Source of the DNA: Planotetraspora kaengkrachanensis | GTDB lineage: Bacteria > Actinomycetota > Actinomycetes > Streptosporangiales > Streptosporangiaceae | DNA length: 64,000 nt | Reading direction: 5' to 3' | NCBI RefSeq assembly: GCF_016862895.1 | Contig: NZ_BONV01000009.1 | Coordinates: 186,001-250,000, forward strand | In this document: piece by piece, positions 55,035 to 64,000 of the stretch | Numbering within the stretch: the first letter of the stretch is position 1 | Layout: every line of letters starts with the position of its first letter | Notes under the pieces: model-generated | Databases searched by the model: none | Told to the model about the DNA's origin: nothing | What the model saw: the letters and a program-made list of their open reading frames with translations, nothing else | Made by a program: the position numbers and the translations under genes

Positions 55035-55256
55035 GTGGACACCCCCCCGAAGCGCAGGCCCAACACCACCTACTCGGCGCCCGTCGGATCGATCGACGTG
55101 GCAGCAGAGAGTGAAGACGGTACGCCCTACGAGATCTGGCCATGCCATGAGTGCCTTCCGTGGCATGCGGAGGCTATCCGCGATGGCGATGACATCTTCA
55201 TCCGCGAGTGGCACGGCGTGGACTGCCCTGAGTTTCAGGCGCTCCTGAAGAACTGA
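55035..55256 (+). CDS. small hypothetical protein, 73 aa
   Basis: GTG 55035 opens MDTPPKRRPNTTYSAPVGSI. It has a WPCHECLPWHAEAIRDGDDI segment with two Cys and two His that could bind metal, then IREWHGVDCPEFQALLKN. Divergent from the HTH gene with 28 bases between starts. Function unknown. Confidence 0.5.
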   Translation: MDTPPKRRPNTTYSAPVGSIDVAAESEDGTPYEIWPCHECLPWHAEAIRDGDDIFIREWHGVDCPEFQALLKN

Positions 55257-55290
55257 TCGACCTCTGGCGGAGCCTGCGTCCACGTCAGGC

Positions 55291-55797
55291 CTACTCATCG
55301 AGCTCCCGGTTCATCTGCTCACTCAGACGGTCGACGACGTCGGCCAGCGCCTTGCGCCCCGCCGCCTGCTTCGCGCTTATCTCGCTCAGCATTGTGACGG
55401 CGCCCCACCGGCGGGCATATTCGATGTAGTTGTCCGTATCGAGCAGCTCGTTCAGGAGGCCGAGCCATTCCTGATACAGCTGCCGTACAACCTTCGTCCC
55501 GTACAGCCGAATCTTGGCCTGCACCACAGCGAGTTCCTGGCGGGTGGGGAAATCTTTGCGCCCCACCTCCACGTCCGACTCCGTTGTGCGCAACGCCAAG
55601 CGGTCCACCTTTTCGCTCAGGCCGAGCATCATGGTCAGCACGTCGAGATAGACGACCGCTCGCCGCTCTTGCCGGGCCTTCTCCCGTTCGGCCTTTTGGC
55701 CCCTCGCGGCCTGTTGGCTGCCGCCGATGTAGGTCACGATGGTGGCGGCGAGTGTGCCGCCGATGCCGACCAGGGCGACGAGGAGTTCGTTGGCCAT
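55291..55797 (-). CDS. N-terminally anchored coiled-coil hypothetical protein
   Basis: 168 residues from ATG 55797. One membrane span (LLVALVGIGGTLAATIVTYI) is followed by a charged coiled coil (GQKAEREKARQERRAVVYLD) and a helical C-terminal domain ending LSEQMNRELDE. It starts eight bases after the stop of the upstream gene, so the two form an operon. Function unknown. Confidence 0.65.
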   Translation of the reverse strand: MANELLVALVGIGGTLAATIVTYIGGSQQAARGQKAEREKARQERRAVVYLDVLTMMLGLSEKVDRLALRTTESDVEVGRKDFPTRQELAVVQAKIRLYGTKVVRQLYQEWLGLLNELLDTDNYIEYARRWGAVTMLSEISAKQAAGRKALADVVDRLSEQMNRELDE

Positions 55798-55805
55798 GAG
55801 TGGTC

Positions 55806-56249
55806 CTAGCTGATCCCGGTCTGCTTGGTGATCACGGCGGTGGTGATGTCGACGAGGATGTCGCGGCCTGCACCGCCGAGCCATCCGGCGGTCTTCTTGA
55901 GCTTGCTGCGCTTGTCGTAGTCCTCTTCAACCTCTGCGGCGGCGTTCAGGCCGCTGACGATCCGGTTGGCCAGCAGTTCCGGCGTCGGCCAACTGCCGAC
56001 GGTCCGGCGCGCGTGCCCGGTGGGGTTGTACACCACGATCTCGCGACCGTCGGAGTCGAACGCGGTGATGTCCTCGAATTCGAAGAAGGGCGGGTGCTCT
56101 GCGGCCAGCGCGTTGAAGGCGCGCTCCACCTCGAATGCGCCCAGGCCGATCCGCTTGGTCACGTCGTCGGCCTCGATGTGCCAGGCGCCTTCGTCGGTCA
56201 TCTCGACGATGGCACGCAGAACGGGCAGGTCGCGCGCTTCCCACGTCAT
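55806..56249 (-). CDS. conserved hypothetical protein, 147 aa
   Basis: ATG 56249 follows GGAGG. The N-terminus TWEARDLPVLRAIVEMTDEG and DDVTKRIGLGAFEVERAFNA reads as a winged-helix-like domain. A strand-rich middle (FEFEDITAFDSDGREIVVYN) and a helical tail (EDYDKRSKLKKTAGWLGGAG) follow. I know similar actinomycete hypotheticals without assigned function. First gene of the two-gene operon. Confidence 0.7.
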   Translation of the reverse strand: MTWEARDLPVLRAIVEMTDEGAWHIEADDVTKRIGLGAFEVERAFNALAAEHPPFFEFEDITAFDSDGREIVVYNPTGHARRTVGSWPTPELLANRIVSGLNAAAEVEEDYDKRSKLKKTAGWLGGAGRDILVDITTAVITKQTGIS

Positions 56250-56337
56250 ATGTCCTCCACCGGGATCGGTCCATTCGGGGTACTCATGATCCTCTGATGA
56301 CGAACACCACGGGTTCGTTTCGGTGCATTCTGGTTCG

Positions 56338-56602
56338 ATGCTTGTGTATAACGAGCCGTGCGAGGCGACCGAAAACGAGGACGGATCGCCGCGCAGCTTC
56401 GTGTGGCGTGGCCGGGAGTACACGGTCGTCGAGCTGGTCGAGGAGTGGCGGAGCATGCGCCCGTGGTGGATCGACCCGCTAGCCGAGCCGATGGATCACG
56501 AGGTGCGGCTACCGGGTCCGCGCGTCGTCCAGCAAGGGGCAGGGCGTCGTCGAGATCGAGCACCGCTACGAGGGCTGGGTCGTCGCCGGCATCCTGGACT
56601 GA
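56338..56602 (+). pseudogene. DUF6504-like gene with one frameshift
   Basis: ATG 56338 opens MLVYNEPCEATENEDGSPRS and SFVWRGREYTVVELVEEWRS, then PWWIDPLAEPMDHEV. At ~56515 the frame changes; the other frame completes the protein as YRVRASSSKGQGVVEIEHRY and EGWVVAGILD before TGA. One base restores an ~88-residue DUF6504 protein. Error or recent inactivation. Confidence 0.6.
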
Positions 56603-56880
56603 CGGGCAAGCATGAACCCGAACTCTGCCAGCAGGTCCCAGTCACTGTCTGCTTGCTGCGTCGCGGTTTCTAGATGGCAAGAGCGTTTCAGGAGCGATTG
56701 AACGCGCGTGCGGCTGCGGCGGCGACCGTGGTGACCAGAACCCAGCCCGACACGATCAGAACCATGGTGATCACCTTGGACGGGCCCGTGGGGTTCCATG
56801 TCGCATCGTGTCCCAGGCTGACCAGCCGTTGGTGGCGCGAAGCCGTTGGTGGCACGGCAGGAGTGCGGCTTCCTTCCGCT
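56603..56880. other. stretch with a minus-strand membrane-tail relic
   Basis: The minus strand near 56690-56800 reads ATWNPTGPSKVITMVLIVSG then VAAAAARAFNRS and a stop, a transmembrane C-terminus without a traceable start. Nothing else recognised. Confidence 0.3.
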
Positions 56881-56884
56881 CGCG

Positions 56885-57180
56885 CGCGCGTGGAACAAGA
56901 AGGTGAAGGCCGTGATCATCGCAGGGGCGGCCGGGTCATGGGCATGGACGCCCTGGTCCTGACCACCATCGGCGCCAAGACCAGCGCCAGGCGCAGCGCA
57001 CCGGTGCCTCGTTCCCCCCGCCTGAGGGGTCCTGGCTGATCGTCGCCTCGGCCGCCGGAGCTTCCGGCAATCCCGCCTGGTACCACAACATCGCCGCCCA
57101 CTCCGACCGTCGAGATCGAAATCGACGGCGGCGCCGTCCCGGTCACTGTGAAGTACGTCTTGAGGCTGAGCAGCCGAGAT
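56885..57180 (+). pseudogene. deazaflavin(F420)-dependent nitroreductase-family gene, frameshifted
   Basis: GGRVMGMDALVLTTIGAKTS and ARRSAPV in one frame are followed, after a shift, by GSWLIVASAAGASGNPAWYH and NIAAHSDR, then VEIEIDGGAVPVTVK-like codons. This order is diagnostic of DDN-type F420H2-dependent reductases (~140 residues). Two shifts and a missing N-terminus make it inactive. Confidence 0.6.
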
Positions 57181-57329
57181 AACGCCCGGACGAACATCTG
57201 TTGACATCTGAGCGGTGTCGCTGAACTGAGCATGAATCTCGTGGGAAGACTCTTGCGTCAAACGACTGTGCTGCTAAGCATGGCCTTAAGTTCGGTTTGT
57301 TACCCGTTGTCTACCTGCGAGCCCTTGCT

Positions 57330-58556
57330 GTGCGTTCTTCCGTTTTTGTCGCGCCCGGCGGGCGGCGGCTGTTGGTGGTTGTGGCCGTGATCGTTGCGGC
57401 CGCGCTTATTGCAGTGAGTGCGGTGTTCGTGTCGCGGACCTTCGGTTCAAGTCGGGAATCCTCTTCGCCTTCGGCGGGCGCGATAGCGGTGGTGAACGGC
57501 TTCGATGCATGTGGTGACGGCTGGTCGGGTCCGGCCACCGGCGGCGCGTTCGATTTCGCGGTGTCGAATTCCACCGTCGCCGGTGAAGCGGTCTACCTCG
57601 AAGGGGCCGATGACCGGAAGGTGTATGCCGAGGCTGAGGGTCTGGGCCCGAGCACGGTCTACCACCTGCGAGTCACTCTCGCCGACGGCCGGTACCGGTT
57701 CGTGTGTATGCCGGCTGGTAACGATCCGATCGCCGGGCCGATGGTGACGGTGCGCGATTCCCCGGCTGGGCTTGTCCCGACTCCTGGCATCGAGGTGGTG
57801 ACCCGAGCGGATTTGCTTCCCGCCGCTCACACTTACAACGAGTGGGTCGGCTCCCATCTCAATGGACTGGCGAGCGACGCACAACGACTCGCCACAGCGA
57901 TTGTGAGTGGCGACCGTGCTGTCTCACAGGCGGCTTGGCTGACGGCCCAGCAGGACTACTCGCGCCTCGGTGCGGCCTACGGGGCGTTCGGGGATCTGGC
58001 CGACGCTATTGATGGTGATCCAGCCGCCGGTAGCTCGGCGCTGGAGGACTCCGATCTGCACGGGCTGCGCAAGATCGAGGCGCTGTTGTGGAGCGATCGA
58101 CCGATCGCCGACGCCGCGCCGGTTGCCTCGCGGCTCATCACCGACATCGGATCGTTAACGGCGACGCTGGCCAAGACGCCGGTGAACGCCATCGATCTCG
58201 GTCTGCGTTCGCATGAGATCTTGGAAGACGCGATCCAGTTCACCCTCACTGGTGCCGACGACGCCGGTTCGCACACCGGGTTGGCGGTGATTGCGGCCGA
58301 TATCGAGGCGACCCGCGCGGTGCTCGACCCGATCCGCCCCCTCGTGACCCCTCGCTACGCCGGGCTGAGCGACGCGGACGCGTGGCTGTCCCGCACCGCG
58401 AACTTGGTCGCCTCCTACAAGACCGGCGGTACCTGGCGGGCGTTGGATTCGCTGGACCGCGCCCAGCGCGAAGCGCTCGACGCCGACTTGGAGCGCACCG
58501 TGGAGCTGCTCGCCCCGATCGCCGCGGTCACCGACCCGAGGGTGGCCGACCAGTGA
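57330..58556 (+). CDS. efeO: EfeO-type iron-uptake lipoprotein-like component
   Basis: 408 residues from GTG 57330 (a TTG at 57297 is in frame). An N-terminal membrane anchor ([20 protein letters not shown]) leads to a cupredoxin-like domain ([20 protein letters not shown]) and an imelysin/M75 domain. [12 protein letters not shown] and the HxxE-containing [20 protein letters not shown] are typical of EfeO. It is thought to bind and hand iron to the system on the outer face. Overlaps efeB by four bases (GTGA). Confidence 0.88.
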   Translation: MRSSVFVAPGGRRLLVVVAVIVAAALIAVSAVFVSRTFGSSRESSSPSAGAIAVVNGFDACGDGWSGPATGGAFDFAVSNSTVAGEAVYLEGADDRKVYAEAEGLGPSTVYHLRVTLADGRYRFVCMPAGNDPIAGPMVTVRDSPAGLVPTPGIEVVTRADLLPAAHTYNEWVGSHLNGLASDAQRLATAIVSGDRAVSQAAWLTAQQDYSRLGAAYGAFGDLADAIDGDPAAGSSALEDSDLHGLRKIEALLWSDRPIADAAPVASRLITDIGSLTATLAKTPVNAIDLGLRSHEILEDAIQFTLTGADDAGSHTGLAVIAADIEATRAVLDPIRPLVTPRYAGLSDADAWLSRTANLVASYKTGGTWRALDSLDRAQREALDADLERTVELLAPIAAVTDPRVADQ

Positions 58557-59839
58557 CCCAGAACCGGAACGCCAGCACGGACGGAAACGGCCCCACGCGG
58601 ATGGTGGGCCGGCGTGGGTTCTTGGGCGCGGTCGGCGCGAGCCTCGGCACCGCCGCCCTCGGCGCGGGGATAGGTGCGGCGGCCGTTCACGCCGACGCAG
58701 CGCCATCGGCTGCGGACTCGTCGGCCGCGCCTACCGGTGGGCGGTTCGCCTTCTACGGCGAGCACCAGCAGGGTGTGCTCACTCCGCCCCAAGCCGCAGC
58801 GGCATTCCTGGCGCTCGATGTCACCGCAGCCGATCGTGCCGAGCTGTCCGAGCTGTTCCAGGCGATCACTAGCCGGGCACGGTTTCTGGCTGCTGGTGGT
58901 GCCCCGCCGTCGGTCGGCATCACCGCGCCGCCGTCGGACTCTGGCGTCGTGGGGCCCGACATTAGCCCGGATGGTCTGACCGTGACGCTGTCGGTGGGCG
59001 CGAGCCTGTTCGATGACCGTTACGGGTTGGCGGATCGGAAACCGGCCCGGTTGATGACGATGCCGGACTTCCCGAACGACGCGCTGCGCCGCGACATGTG
59101 TGACGGGGACCTCCTGCTGCAGCTGCGCGCCGACCATGCCGACACCGTGATCCACGCCATGCGCGACATCACCCGCGCCACCCGCGGCGGCATGGCTGTC
59201 CGGTGGCGGACCGACGGGTTCATCTCCCCGCCTCGCCCGACCGGAACACCCCGCAACCTGATGGGGTTCAAGGACGGCACCGCAAACCCGAACATCAACG
59301 ACCCGGCCGAGATGGCACGGCTGGTCTGGGCCGCGACCGACGGCAGCGAACCCGCCTGGACCGCGGGCGGCAGCTACCACGTCGTCCGGCTCATCCGCAT
59401 GCTGGTCGAGTTCTGGGACCGGGTTTCGCTGCGCGAGCAGGAGAACATGATCGGCCGCTCCCGCGGCGTCGGCGCGCCCCTGACCGGAGTCAACGAGACG
59501 GACACTCCGGACTACCTCAACGACCCGAACGGTGACGCGATCCCCACCGGCGCCCACATCCGGCTCGCCAACCCGCGCACGCCCGCGACCGACTCTTCGC
59601 GGCTGCTGCGTCGCGGCTACAACTACAACGCCGGCACCGACACCAACGGCCAGCTCGACATGGGCCTCATCTTCACGACCTTCAACCAAGACATCAAGCG
59701 GCAGTTCGCCGCCGTGCAGCAGCGGCTGGTCGATGAAGCCCTGACCGACTACATCTCCCCGTTCGGCGGCGGCTACTACTTCGCGCTGCCCGGTGCCCGC
59801 GACTCCAACGACTGGCTCGGCCGCACCCTGATGAACTGA
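58553..59839 (+). CDS. efeB: EfeB Dyp-type haem peroxidase, Tat-secreted
   Basis: 428 residues from GTG 58553. A twin-arginine signal ([20 protein letters not shown]) is followed by the two ferredoxin-like Dyp domains. [12 protein letters not shown] contains the distal Asp-Gly motif, and [12 protein letters not shown] the proximal haem His with conserved Arg. EfeB oxidises ferrous iron or removes it from haem for uptake. Translationally coupled to efeO. No efeU permease gene is in the window. Confidence 0.93.
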   Translation: MTQNRNASTDGNGPTRMVGRRGFLGAVGASLGTAALGAGIGAAAVHADAAPSAADSSAAPTGGRFAFYGEHQQGVLTPPQAAAAFLALDVTAADRAELSELFQAITSRARFLAAGGAPPSVGITAPPSDSGVVGPDISPDGLTVTLSVGASLFDDRYGLADRKPARLMTMPDFPNDALRRDMCDGDLLLQLRADHADTVIHAMRDITRATRGGMAVRWRTDGFISPPRPTGTPRNLMGFKDGTANPNINDPAEMARLVWAATDGSEPAWTAGGSYHVVRLIRMLVEFWDRVSLREQENMIGRSRGVGAPLTGVNETDTPDYLNDPNGDAIPTGAHIRLANPRTPATDSSRLLRRGYNYNAGTDTNGQLDMGLIFTTFNQDIKRQFAAVQQRLVDEALTDYISPFGGGYYFALPGARDSNDWLGRTLMN

Positions 59840-59889
59840 CCGGCCCGCGAAAGTACCCACCAAAAAGAAACCCGAAAGGCACCATTGCA

Positions 59890-61533
59890 ATGCGCTCCAT
59901 CGGTCACAAACGCGCCGCCCTCGCGGCCGCGTCGGTTGCCGCCGTGGCCGCGACCGTGTTCGGCGTCGCTAACCTCGGCACGTCAGCCAACGCCGCACCG
60001 AAGGCCGACAATTCCGCCAAGACTGCGACCCCGATCAAGCACGTCGTGGTGATCTACGACGAGAACAACTCCTTCGACCACTACTTCGGCACCTACCCGC
60101 ATGCGGCCAACACCGACGGCACCACGTTCACCGCCAAGGCAGGAACGCCGATCCCGAACAACTACATCTCCCACCCGGACCTGCTCACCAACAACCCGAA
60201 CGCGTTCAACCCGCAGCGTCTCGACGCGGCGCACGCGCTCACTTGCGACCAGTCCCACTCCTACGGCAGTGAGCAGAAGGCCTTCGATGGCGGCCTGATG
60301 GACCGCTTCGTCGAGGAGACCGAGACCAGTAGTTGCAGCCCGTCCACCCTCTACGGCACCGACGGAATCGTCATGGACTACTACGACGGCAACACCGTGA
60401 CCGCGCTGTGGACCCTGGCCCAGAACTACGCCATGAGCGACAACAGCTTCAGCACCGGCTTCGGCCCGTCCACGCCGGGCGCTCTCAACCTGGTCTCGGG
60501 CAACACCTCCGGCGCGCTCAGCGTGAACTCCGTCACCGGGGTCCCGACCTCAACCACCACGACGACCGTGACGAGCGACCCTGACCCGTTCTACGACGAC
60601 TGCGCCGACAGCAACCACACCAAGACCGGCAACCTCACCAAGATGACCGGCAAGAACATCGGCGACCTGCTCAACTCCCGCGGCGTCAGCTGGGGATGGT
60701 TCGAGGACGGCTTCACGCCGACCACGACCGCGGCCGACAGCCCGACCGGCTACGCCGTCTGCGGCGCCATGGTGCCGATCACCGCGGAGAACGCGAACTT
60801 CCCGCTCGGCGCCTATGTGCCACACCACGCGCCGTTCGCCTACTACGAGTCGACCTCCAACCCGCACCACCTCCTGCCCGCCTCGCTCGACGAGGTCGGC
60901 CATGACGGCCAGGCAAACCACAACTACGACGTCAGCTACTTCTACCAGGCGCTGGCCGCCGACAAGCTCCCCGCGGTCTCCTTCGTGAAGGCCGCGGCCG
61001 CCCAGGACGGACACCCCGGCAGCTCCAACCCGGTCGACGAGCAGATCTCCCTCGTCAAGGAAATCAACGCCATCGAGGCCTCGCCCGCCTGGGCCGACAC
61101 CGCGATCGTGATCGCCTACGACGACTCCGACGGCTGGTACGACCACGTCGCCGCCACCATCACCAACGGCAGCGCCGCCAGCGGCAACTCCGCAATCTGC
61201 ACCAACGCCGCCACCCTCGACATCGGCGGCCAGGTCAACCGCTGCGGCCCCGGCCCCCGCCAGCCGCTCCTGGTGATCTCGCCCTACGCGAAGAAGAACT
61301 TCATCGACCACACCCTGACCACCCAGTCCTCCATCCTCAAGTTCATCGAGGACAACTGGAACACCGGAAGGGTCGGCGGTGTCTCCGCCGATGCCACCTC
61401 CGGAGACCTGGACAACATGTTCGACTTCAAGGCACCCCCGGGGCAGGCGATGCGCCTCACCCTCGCCGCCAACGGCACCGTCGCATCCGAGTCAAAGGTC
61501 CACGGTAACGGAAACGGCAACCGCAAGAACTAG
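59890..61533 (+). CDS. secreted phosphoesterase (AcpA/phospholipase C-like)
   Basis: 547 residues from ATG 59890. After a signal peptide ending near SANA comes the alkaline-phosphatase-superfamily core: IKHVVVIYDENNSFDHYFGT, MSDNSFSTGFGPSTPGALN, VGHDGQANHNYDVSYFYQ and IVIAYDDSDGWYDHVA. The order matches the phospholipase C/AcpA acid phosphatase family (metal ligands Glu, Asn, Ser/Thr, Asp, His). It follows efeB by 50 bases with no terminator between, so it is probably co-transcribed with the iron genes. The C-terminus is Gly/Asn-rich. Confidence 0.88.
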   Translation: MRSIGHKRAALAAASVAAVAATVFGVANLGTSANAAPKADNSAKTATPIKHVVVIYDENNSFDHYFGTYPHAANTDGTTFTAKAGTPIPNNYISHPDLLTNNPNAFNPQRLDAAHALTCDQSHSYGSEQKAFDGGLMDRFVEETETSSCSPSTLYGTDGIVMDYYDGNTVTALWTLAQNYAMSDNSFSTGFGPSTPGALNLVSGNTSGALSVNSVTGVPTSTTTTTVTSDPDPFYDDCADSNHTKTGNLTKMTGKNIGDLLNSRGVSWGWFEDGFTPTTTAADSPTGYAVCGAMVPITAENANFPLGAYVPHHAPFAYYESTSNPHHLLPASLDEVGHDGQANHNYDVSYFYQALAADKLPAVSFVKAAAAQDGHPGSSNPVDEQISLVKEINAIEASPAWADTAIVIAYDDSDGWYDHVAATITNGSAASGNSAICTNAATLDIGGQVNRCGPGPRQPLLVISPYAKKNFIDHTLTTQSSILKFIEDNWNTGRVGGVSADATSGDLDNMFDFKAPPGQAMRLTLAANGTVASESKVHGNGNGNRKN

Positions 61534-61571
61534 CAGAACTCCTACGAACCACTGAATGAAACACCTGAAAA

Positions 61572-61603
61572 TGGGCGGGGTCAGCTTCTGCTGACCCCGC
61601 CCA
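61572..61603 (+). terminator. strong terminator of the efe operon
   Basis: TGGGCGGGGTCAGC (61572-61585) and GCTGACCCCGCCCA (61590-61603) form a perfect 14-bp stem with a 4-nt loop. Confidence 0.85.
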
Positions 61604-61694
61604 CTGAGCTCGAAGGTCCTTCATCACATGACGGACCGTCATCCTGGCAAGCAGTAGCGAACCGCAAGATCCAGCTGAGGGCTATCGTACGGCT

Positions 61695-62240
61695 GTGACG
61701 CTCACCGATGCCGATGTGGCCGCTCTGCTCGCACCCGCCGGTCTGCACTTCGTCAAGCGGTGGAACCGGGAGGATGTCCGGTTGCCTCCGCTGCCACCGG
61801 GATACTCACCCGCGAGCGCAAGCCCCGAGCACGGCCGGTTCGATTCCCATCCGGACGAGATAGCCGATGTCGATGCTCCGGACATGCCGGACAAAGTCCA
61901 TGCGAGTTGGTTCCGAATGGCAACCGAATACGAGCTCTTCAATGAGAATCGCGAGTTCCTGCTCGTAGTCTGCTACGCGAGATACGACGAAACTGACGAT
62001 GGGTACGATGACAACGCATGGGTTCAGGTACGCCTCCTCGATGACTGGGATTTCGTCGCGAGTGAAATAGATCTGCTGCGAAGCGGAATGGCGGGGCTGT
62101 TCACGACGCGCTTCGTGCCGGAGTTCACGGTGGCGTCCCTGGACGGGCGGACGATGATGAACACCACTGTTTGGGGCAATGGCACCGTAAGCACCATCGC
62201 CATATGCACCCCAGAGGACTCCTCGCAGACCGAGCGTTGA
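61695..62240 (+). CDS. conserved hypothetical protein, 181 aa
   Basis: GTG 61695 opens MTLTDADVAALLAPAGLHFV. The protein is acidic and aromatic, with VHASWFRMATEYELFNENRE, DDNAWVQVRLLDDWDFV and MMNTTVWGNGTVSTIAIC. No signal or membrane segments. No family recognised. Confidence 0.6.
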   Translation: MTLTDADVAALLAPAGLHFVKRWNREDVRLPPLPPGYSPASASPEHGRFDSHPDEIADVDAPDMPDKVHASWFRMATEYELFNENREFLLVVCYARYDETDDGYDDNAWVQVRLLDDWDFVASEIDLLRSGMAGLFTTRFVPEFTVASLDGRTMMNTTVWGNGTVSTIAICTPEDSSQTER

Positions 62241-62600
62241 TCCGATGGCAGACCGAGAGTGGAACGTAAGCGGGAGGACGTCCTGCGCATAACGAGTCCT
62301 CATGTCGGCCACTCGGCGGTGGCCGCGCGCTTCCGCTAATGTCCGTATGCCGAGGTCAGGGCGCCATCGCGGTCATCACTCGAGGTGATCGCGAGTGTCG
62401 ACGACGCTCGAGTTCTGACCCCTTGTCGACGCTTAGGTTCTAGTGCTTGTCGCAGCACCTGATCGTGAGCTGCGTATTGAGGGCGAGGCGTGAACGTGAT
62501 CCATCTACTGGTCGCGGGAGTGTGGCTGCAAAGCCTGCGCTCTCACCTGTAGACGGCAGACCTGGCCGGCCTTTTCGCCCGTGGTGGCCGCCCGGCGGGC
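62241..62600. other. gene-poor stretch
   Basis: No gene seen. An imperfect inverted repeat ATCACTCGAGGTGAT occurs near 62380. The plus-strand frame from 62447 becomes transposase-like only after ~62600. Confidence 0.3.
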
Positions 62601-62773
62601 CGTCCCCGTTGTCGCACGCCGAGACCGACGCCGCGCTGGAGGTAGCGCGGACGGTCAACAAGTCCGGCATGGTCAGTCTGGCCGGATGCTACCTGCCCGC
62701 AGCGGAGATCCTGGTCGGGCGGCGCGTCGCCGTCCGGATCGAAGACGCCGACGGTCTGTCCTACCTCGGCTGA
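62601..62773 (+). pseudogene. IS481-type transposase, C-terminal fragment
   Basis: The frame ends ARTVNKSGMVSLAGCYLPAA and EILVGRRVAVRIEDADGLSY, resembling the beta-barrel tail of IS481/Mu-type transposases (V-x-RTVN-x-x-G-x-V-x-LAG). The integrase core is absent. Confidence 0.45.
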
Positions 62774-62871
62774 TGCTTGACACGGCGTCTTCGGTTGATG
62801 CTTTACACCACGTCGGCTGACCCGGCTTTATGTGATCGATGGCGATCACATGGGGGTTCGGGTTGGCGCTG

Positions 62872-63030
62872 GTGGAGCTGAGCGTCATGGAGCAGCGGTA
62901 TCGCGCTGTGTTGGACGTAGAGGCAGGATCCCCGGTGACCGAGGTCGCCGAACAGTATGGGGTGTCGCGGCAGTCGGTGCATGCGTGGGTGCGGCGGTAT
63001 CGCGCCGGCGGGTTAGGCGCAATCCTGCTG
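62872..63030 (+). pseudogene. IS481-type transposase, N-terminal fragment
   Basis: GTG 62872 opens MELSVMEQRYRAVLDVEAGS, then EVAEQYGVSRQSVHAWVRRY and RAGGLGAI, the HTH of IS481 transposases. Similarity then stops. It follows, rather than precedes, the C-terminal fragment, so the two pieces are not one simple copy. Confidence 0.65.
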
Positions 63031-63067
63031 ACTCTCGATCACCAAACAGACCCGCAGCGGGATCGAC

Positions 63068-63256
63068 GTGGACGTTTTCTTCCCGCCGCCGAACGACAGG
63101 GTGAGCATCGGGCCGGCGTTGCGGGTGTGAGGGGGCTGCCTCATCCGCGACAGGTGCCTGCGATACGCGATCCGTAACGGTGAGACCTACGGCATCTGGG
63201 GCGGCACGACGGAGCATCAACGCGGCCCGCTGCTGCGAGCCGCCCACCGTCACTGA
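63068..63256 (+). pseudogene. WhiB-family regulator, C-terminal part with TGA at a cluster Cys
   Basis: The frame reads VDVFFPPPNDRVSIGPALRV, TGA (63128), [20 protein letters not shown] and [20 protein letters not shown] before TGA. WhiB proteins have CxxCxxxxxC here; the first Cys of this set is the TGA, one base from TGC. The GIWGG turn is intact. The N-terminus is missing. Confidence 0.65.
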
Positions 63257-63306
63257 GAGCGGCAGAAGCGGAGGCGTCACATGTCCCGATCGCGGCGCTG
63301 CCTGCG

Positions 63307-63768
63307 ATGGACCTCGGTGGCCTACGGGAGGACCGCGCGTGGGCGCTGCTGTGTTTGTGGTGCGCGCCATGGTCACCGGCGGACGGGGTCGCCGGTGCGT
63401 CGCTGGCCGCCAGCCTCACGCGACCCTGGCGCGGTTCGCATGCCGAGCGCCGCGCTGCCGGTAAGGACTCCCCCAGGACACCGAGAAGCAGAGACACCGA
63501 TGGGCACATTCCTCGAGATTGGTTCCGGAAGCAGGTCTGGATCCCCGCGCTGAGCATTGCCGGCCTCCAGATCCACGTACGGATGCATGGCCTGCGCCAT
63601 GCTCACGCTTCGTGGCTCCTCGCCGGCGGAGCCGATCTCCAGGTCGTCAAAGAGCGTCTCGGCCACGCCAGTATTGCCACCACCGAGAAGTACCTTCACA
63701 CCCTCCCTGACGCCGACGAAACCGCACTGGACGCCGTCACCAAGATCCGTATCCGAGGTGCAGACTGA
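63307..63768 (+). pseudogene. tyrosine recombinase, catalytic C-terminal part
   Basis: From ~63480 the frame reads [60 protein letters not shown]. These supply box II HxxR, the LGH His and the Tyr nucleophile, so the catalytic end is complete. The upstream ~60 codons and the missing N-terminal domains show the gene is truncated. It differs from the AICE integrase at 47.3 kb. Confidence 0.65.
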
Positions 63769-63867
63769 ACATCACATGACGCCAACCAAGAACGGGACTG
63801 TAAGACGAACGGCTCTGGCACGAATTCGGTGGTGACGTTGAGTCGTCTCCACCAAGATGATCATAGT

Positions 63868-64000
63868 GTGATGCTCCTGTTCGAGCCGGTGGCCACCGGG
63901 ATCGCGGACGCCCGCACCACCGCGGACCAGCTCACGAAATCGAACGGCACCGGGCCGCCATGATCACCGCACAGGACGACGTGGAGAAGCTCAACCACCA
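63868..64000 (+). CDS. partial coiled-coil protein running off the window
   Basis: GTG 63868 or ATG 63871 opens MLLFEPVATGIADARTTADQ; a second frame continues EIERHRAAMITAQDDVEKLN to the window end. The two fit one helical protein with a single shift near 63935. Too short to name. Confidence 0.3.

Noticed and set aside
58415-59890. 491-codon minus-strand frame
   Set aside because: Lies fully antisense to efeB, whose domains and motifs are clear.
63128-63130. TGA as selenocysteine in the WhiB remnant
   Set aside because: The gene lacks its N-terminus and I see no clear SECIS hairpin after the TGA; decay is simpler. Kept only as a low-interest finding.

Overview
The window is GC-rich (roughly 65-70 %) DNA from an actinomycete. 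The evidence is GTG/TTG starts with purine-rich ribosome sites, a SigE-type ECF sigma factor with a TolB-like partner, many secreted glycosidases, a WhiB remnant, EfeO/EfeB, and small hypothetical families typical of Streptomyces and Streptosporangiales. No rRNA, CRISPR array or complete tRNA was seen. Genus is not determinable from the sequence alone; a Streptosporangiales-like genome is my inference.

Layout. (1) 0-29.3 kb is a secretome region. It carries a GH92 alpha-mannosidase, a NodB-type deacetylase, a GH2 exo-beta-glucosaminidase-like enzyme, a translationally coupled GH20-GH2 pair, a secreted HEYGH metalloprotease and a GH18 chitinase-like enzyme. Together these look like an extracellular kit for amino-sugar polymers and mannosylated glycoproteins, such as fungal cell wall. 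A shared 15-nt motif lies upstream of two of the glycosidase units, and a LacI-type palindrome lies upstream of GH92. Between them sit an ECF sigma unit, a DUF916 surface protein and many gene remnants (NUDIX, TetR, cupredoxin, haloperoxidase, LuxR ATPase).

(2) 29.3-42 kb is a rearranged accessory segment. It holds remnants of integrase, IS3, IS110, ISAs1, an N6-adenine methyltransferase and XRE regulators. A 303-bp near-perfect direct repeat brackets an unusual short-chain dehydrogenase. The repeat is made from an NTF2-like gene whose frame is intact except for three stop codons, each of which can be explained as a Trp codon changed by one G-to-A transition. A second NTF2-like gene, inside an AhpD / PEP-mutase-like / NfsB cassette, has the same kind of lesion.

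(3) 42-57 kb is integrative-element territory. Two tRNA-Val 3' remnants (anticodon context CAC at 42.3 kb, TAC at 52.8 kb) look like leftover attachment sites. Between and beside them lie immunity-type genes (Imm1-like, SUKH-like, DUF4240), a decayed tyrosine integrase, a DUF2637-like protein, an MmyB-type XRE regulator and a decayed phage packaging cassette (HNH, small terminase, large terminase).

(4) 57-64 kb has an intact efeO-efeB-phosphoesterase operon without the EfeU permease, then more remnants (IS481, WhiB, integrase).

Overall the window mixes intact secreted-enzyme operons with an unusually dense set of truncated or frameshifted genes. Some single-base frameshifts could be assembly errors; truncations and the Trp-to-stop pattern are harder to explain that way.
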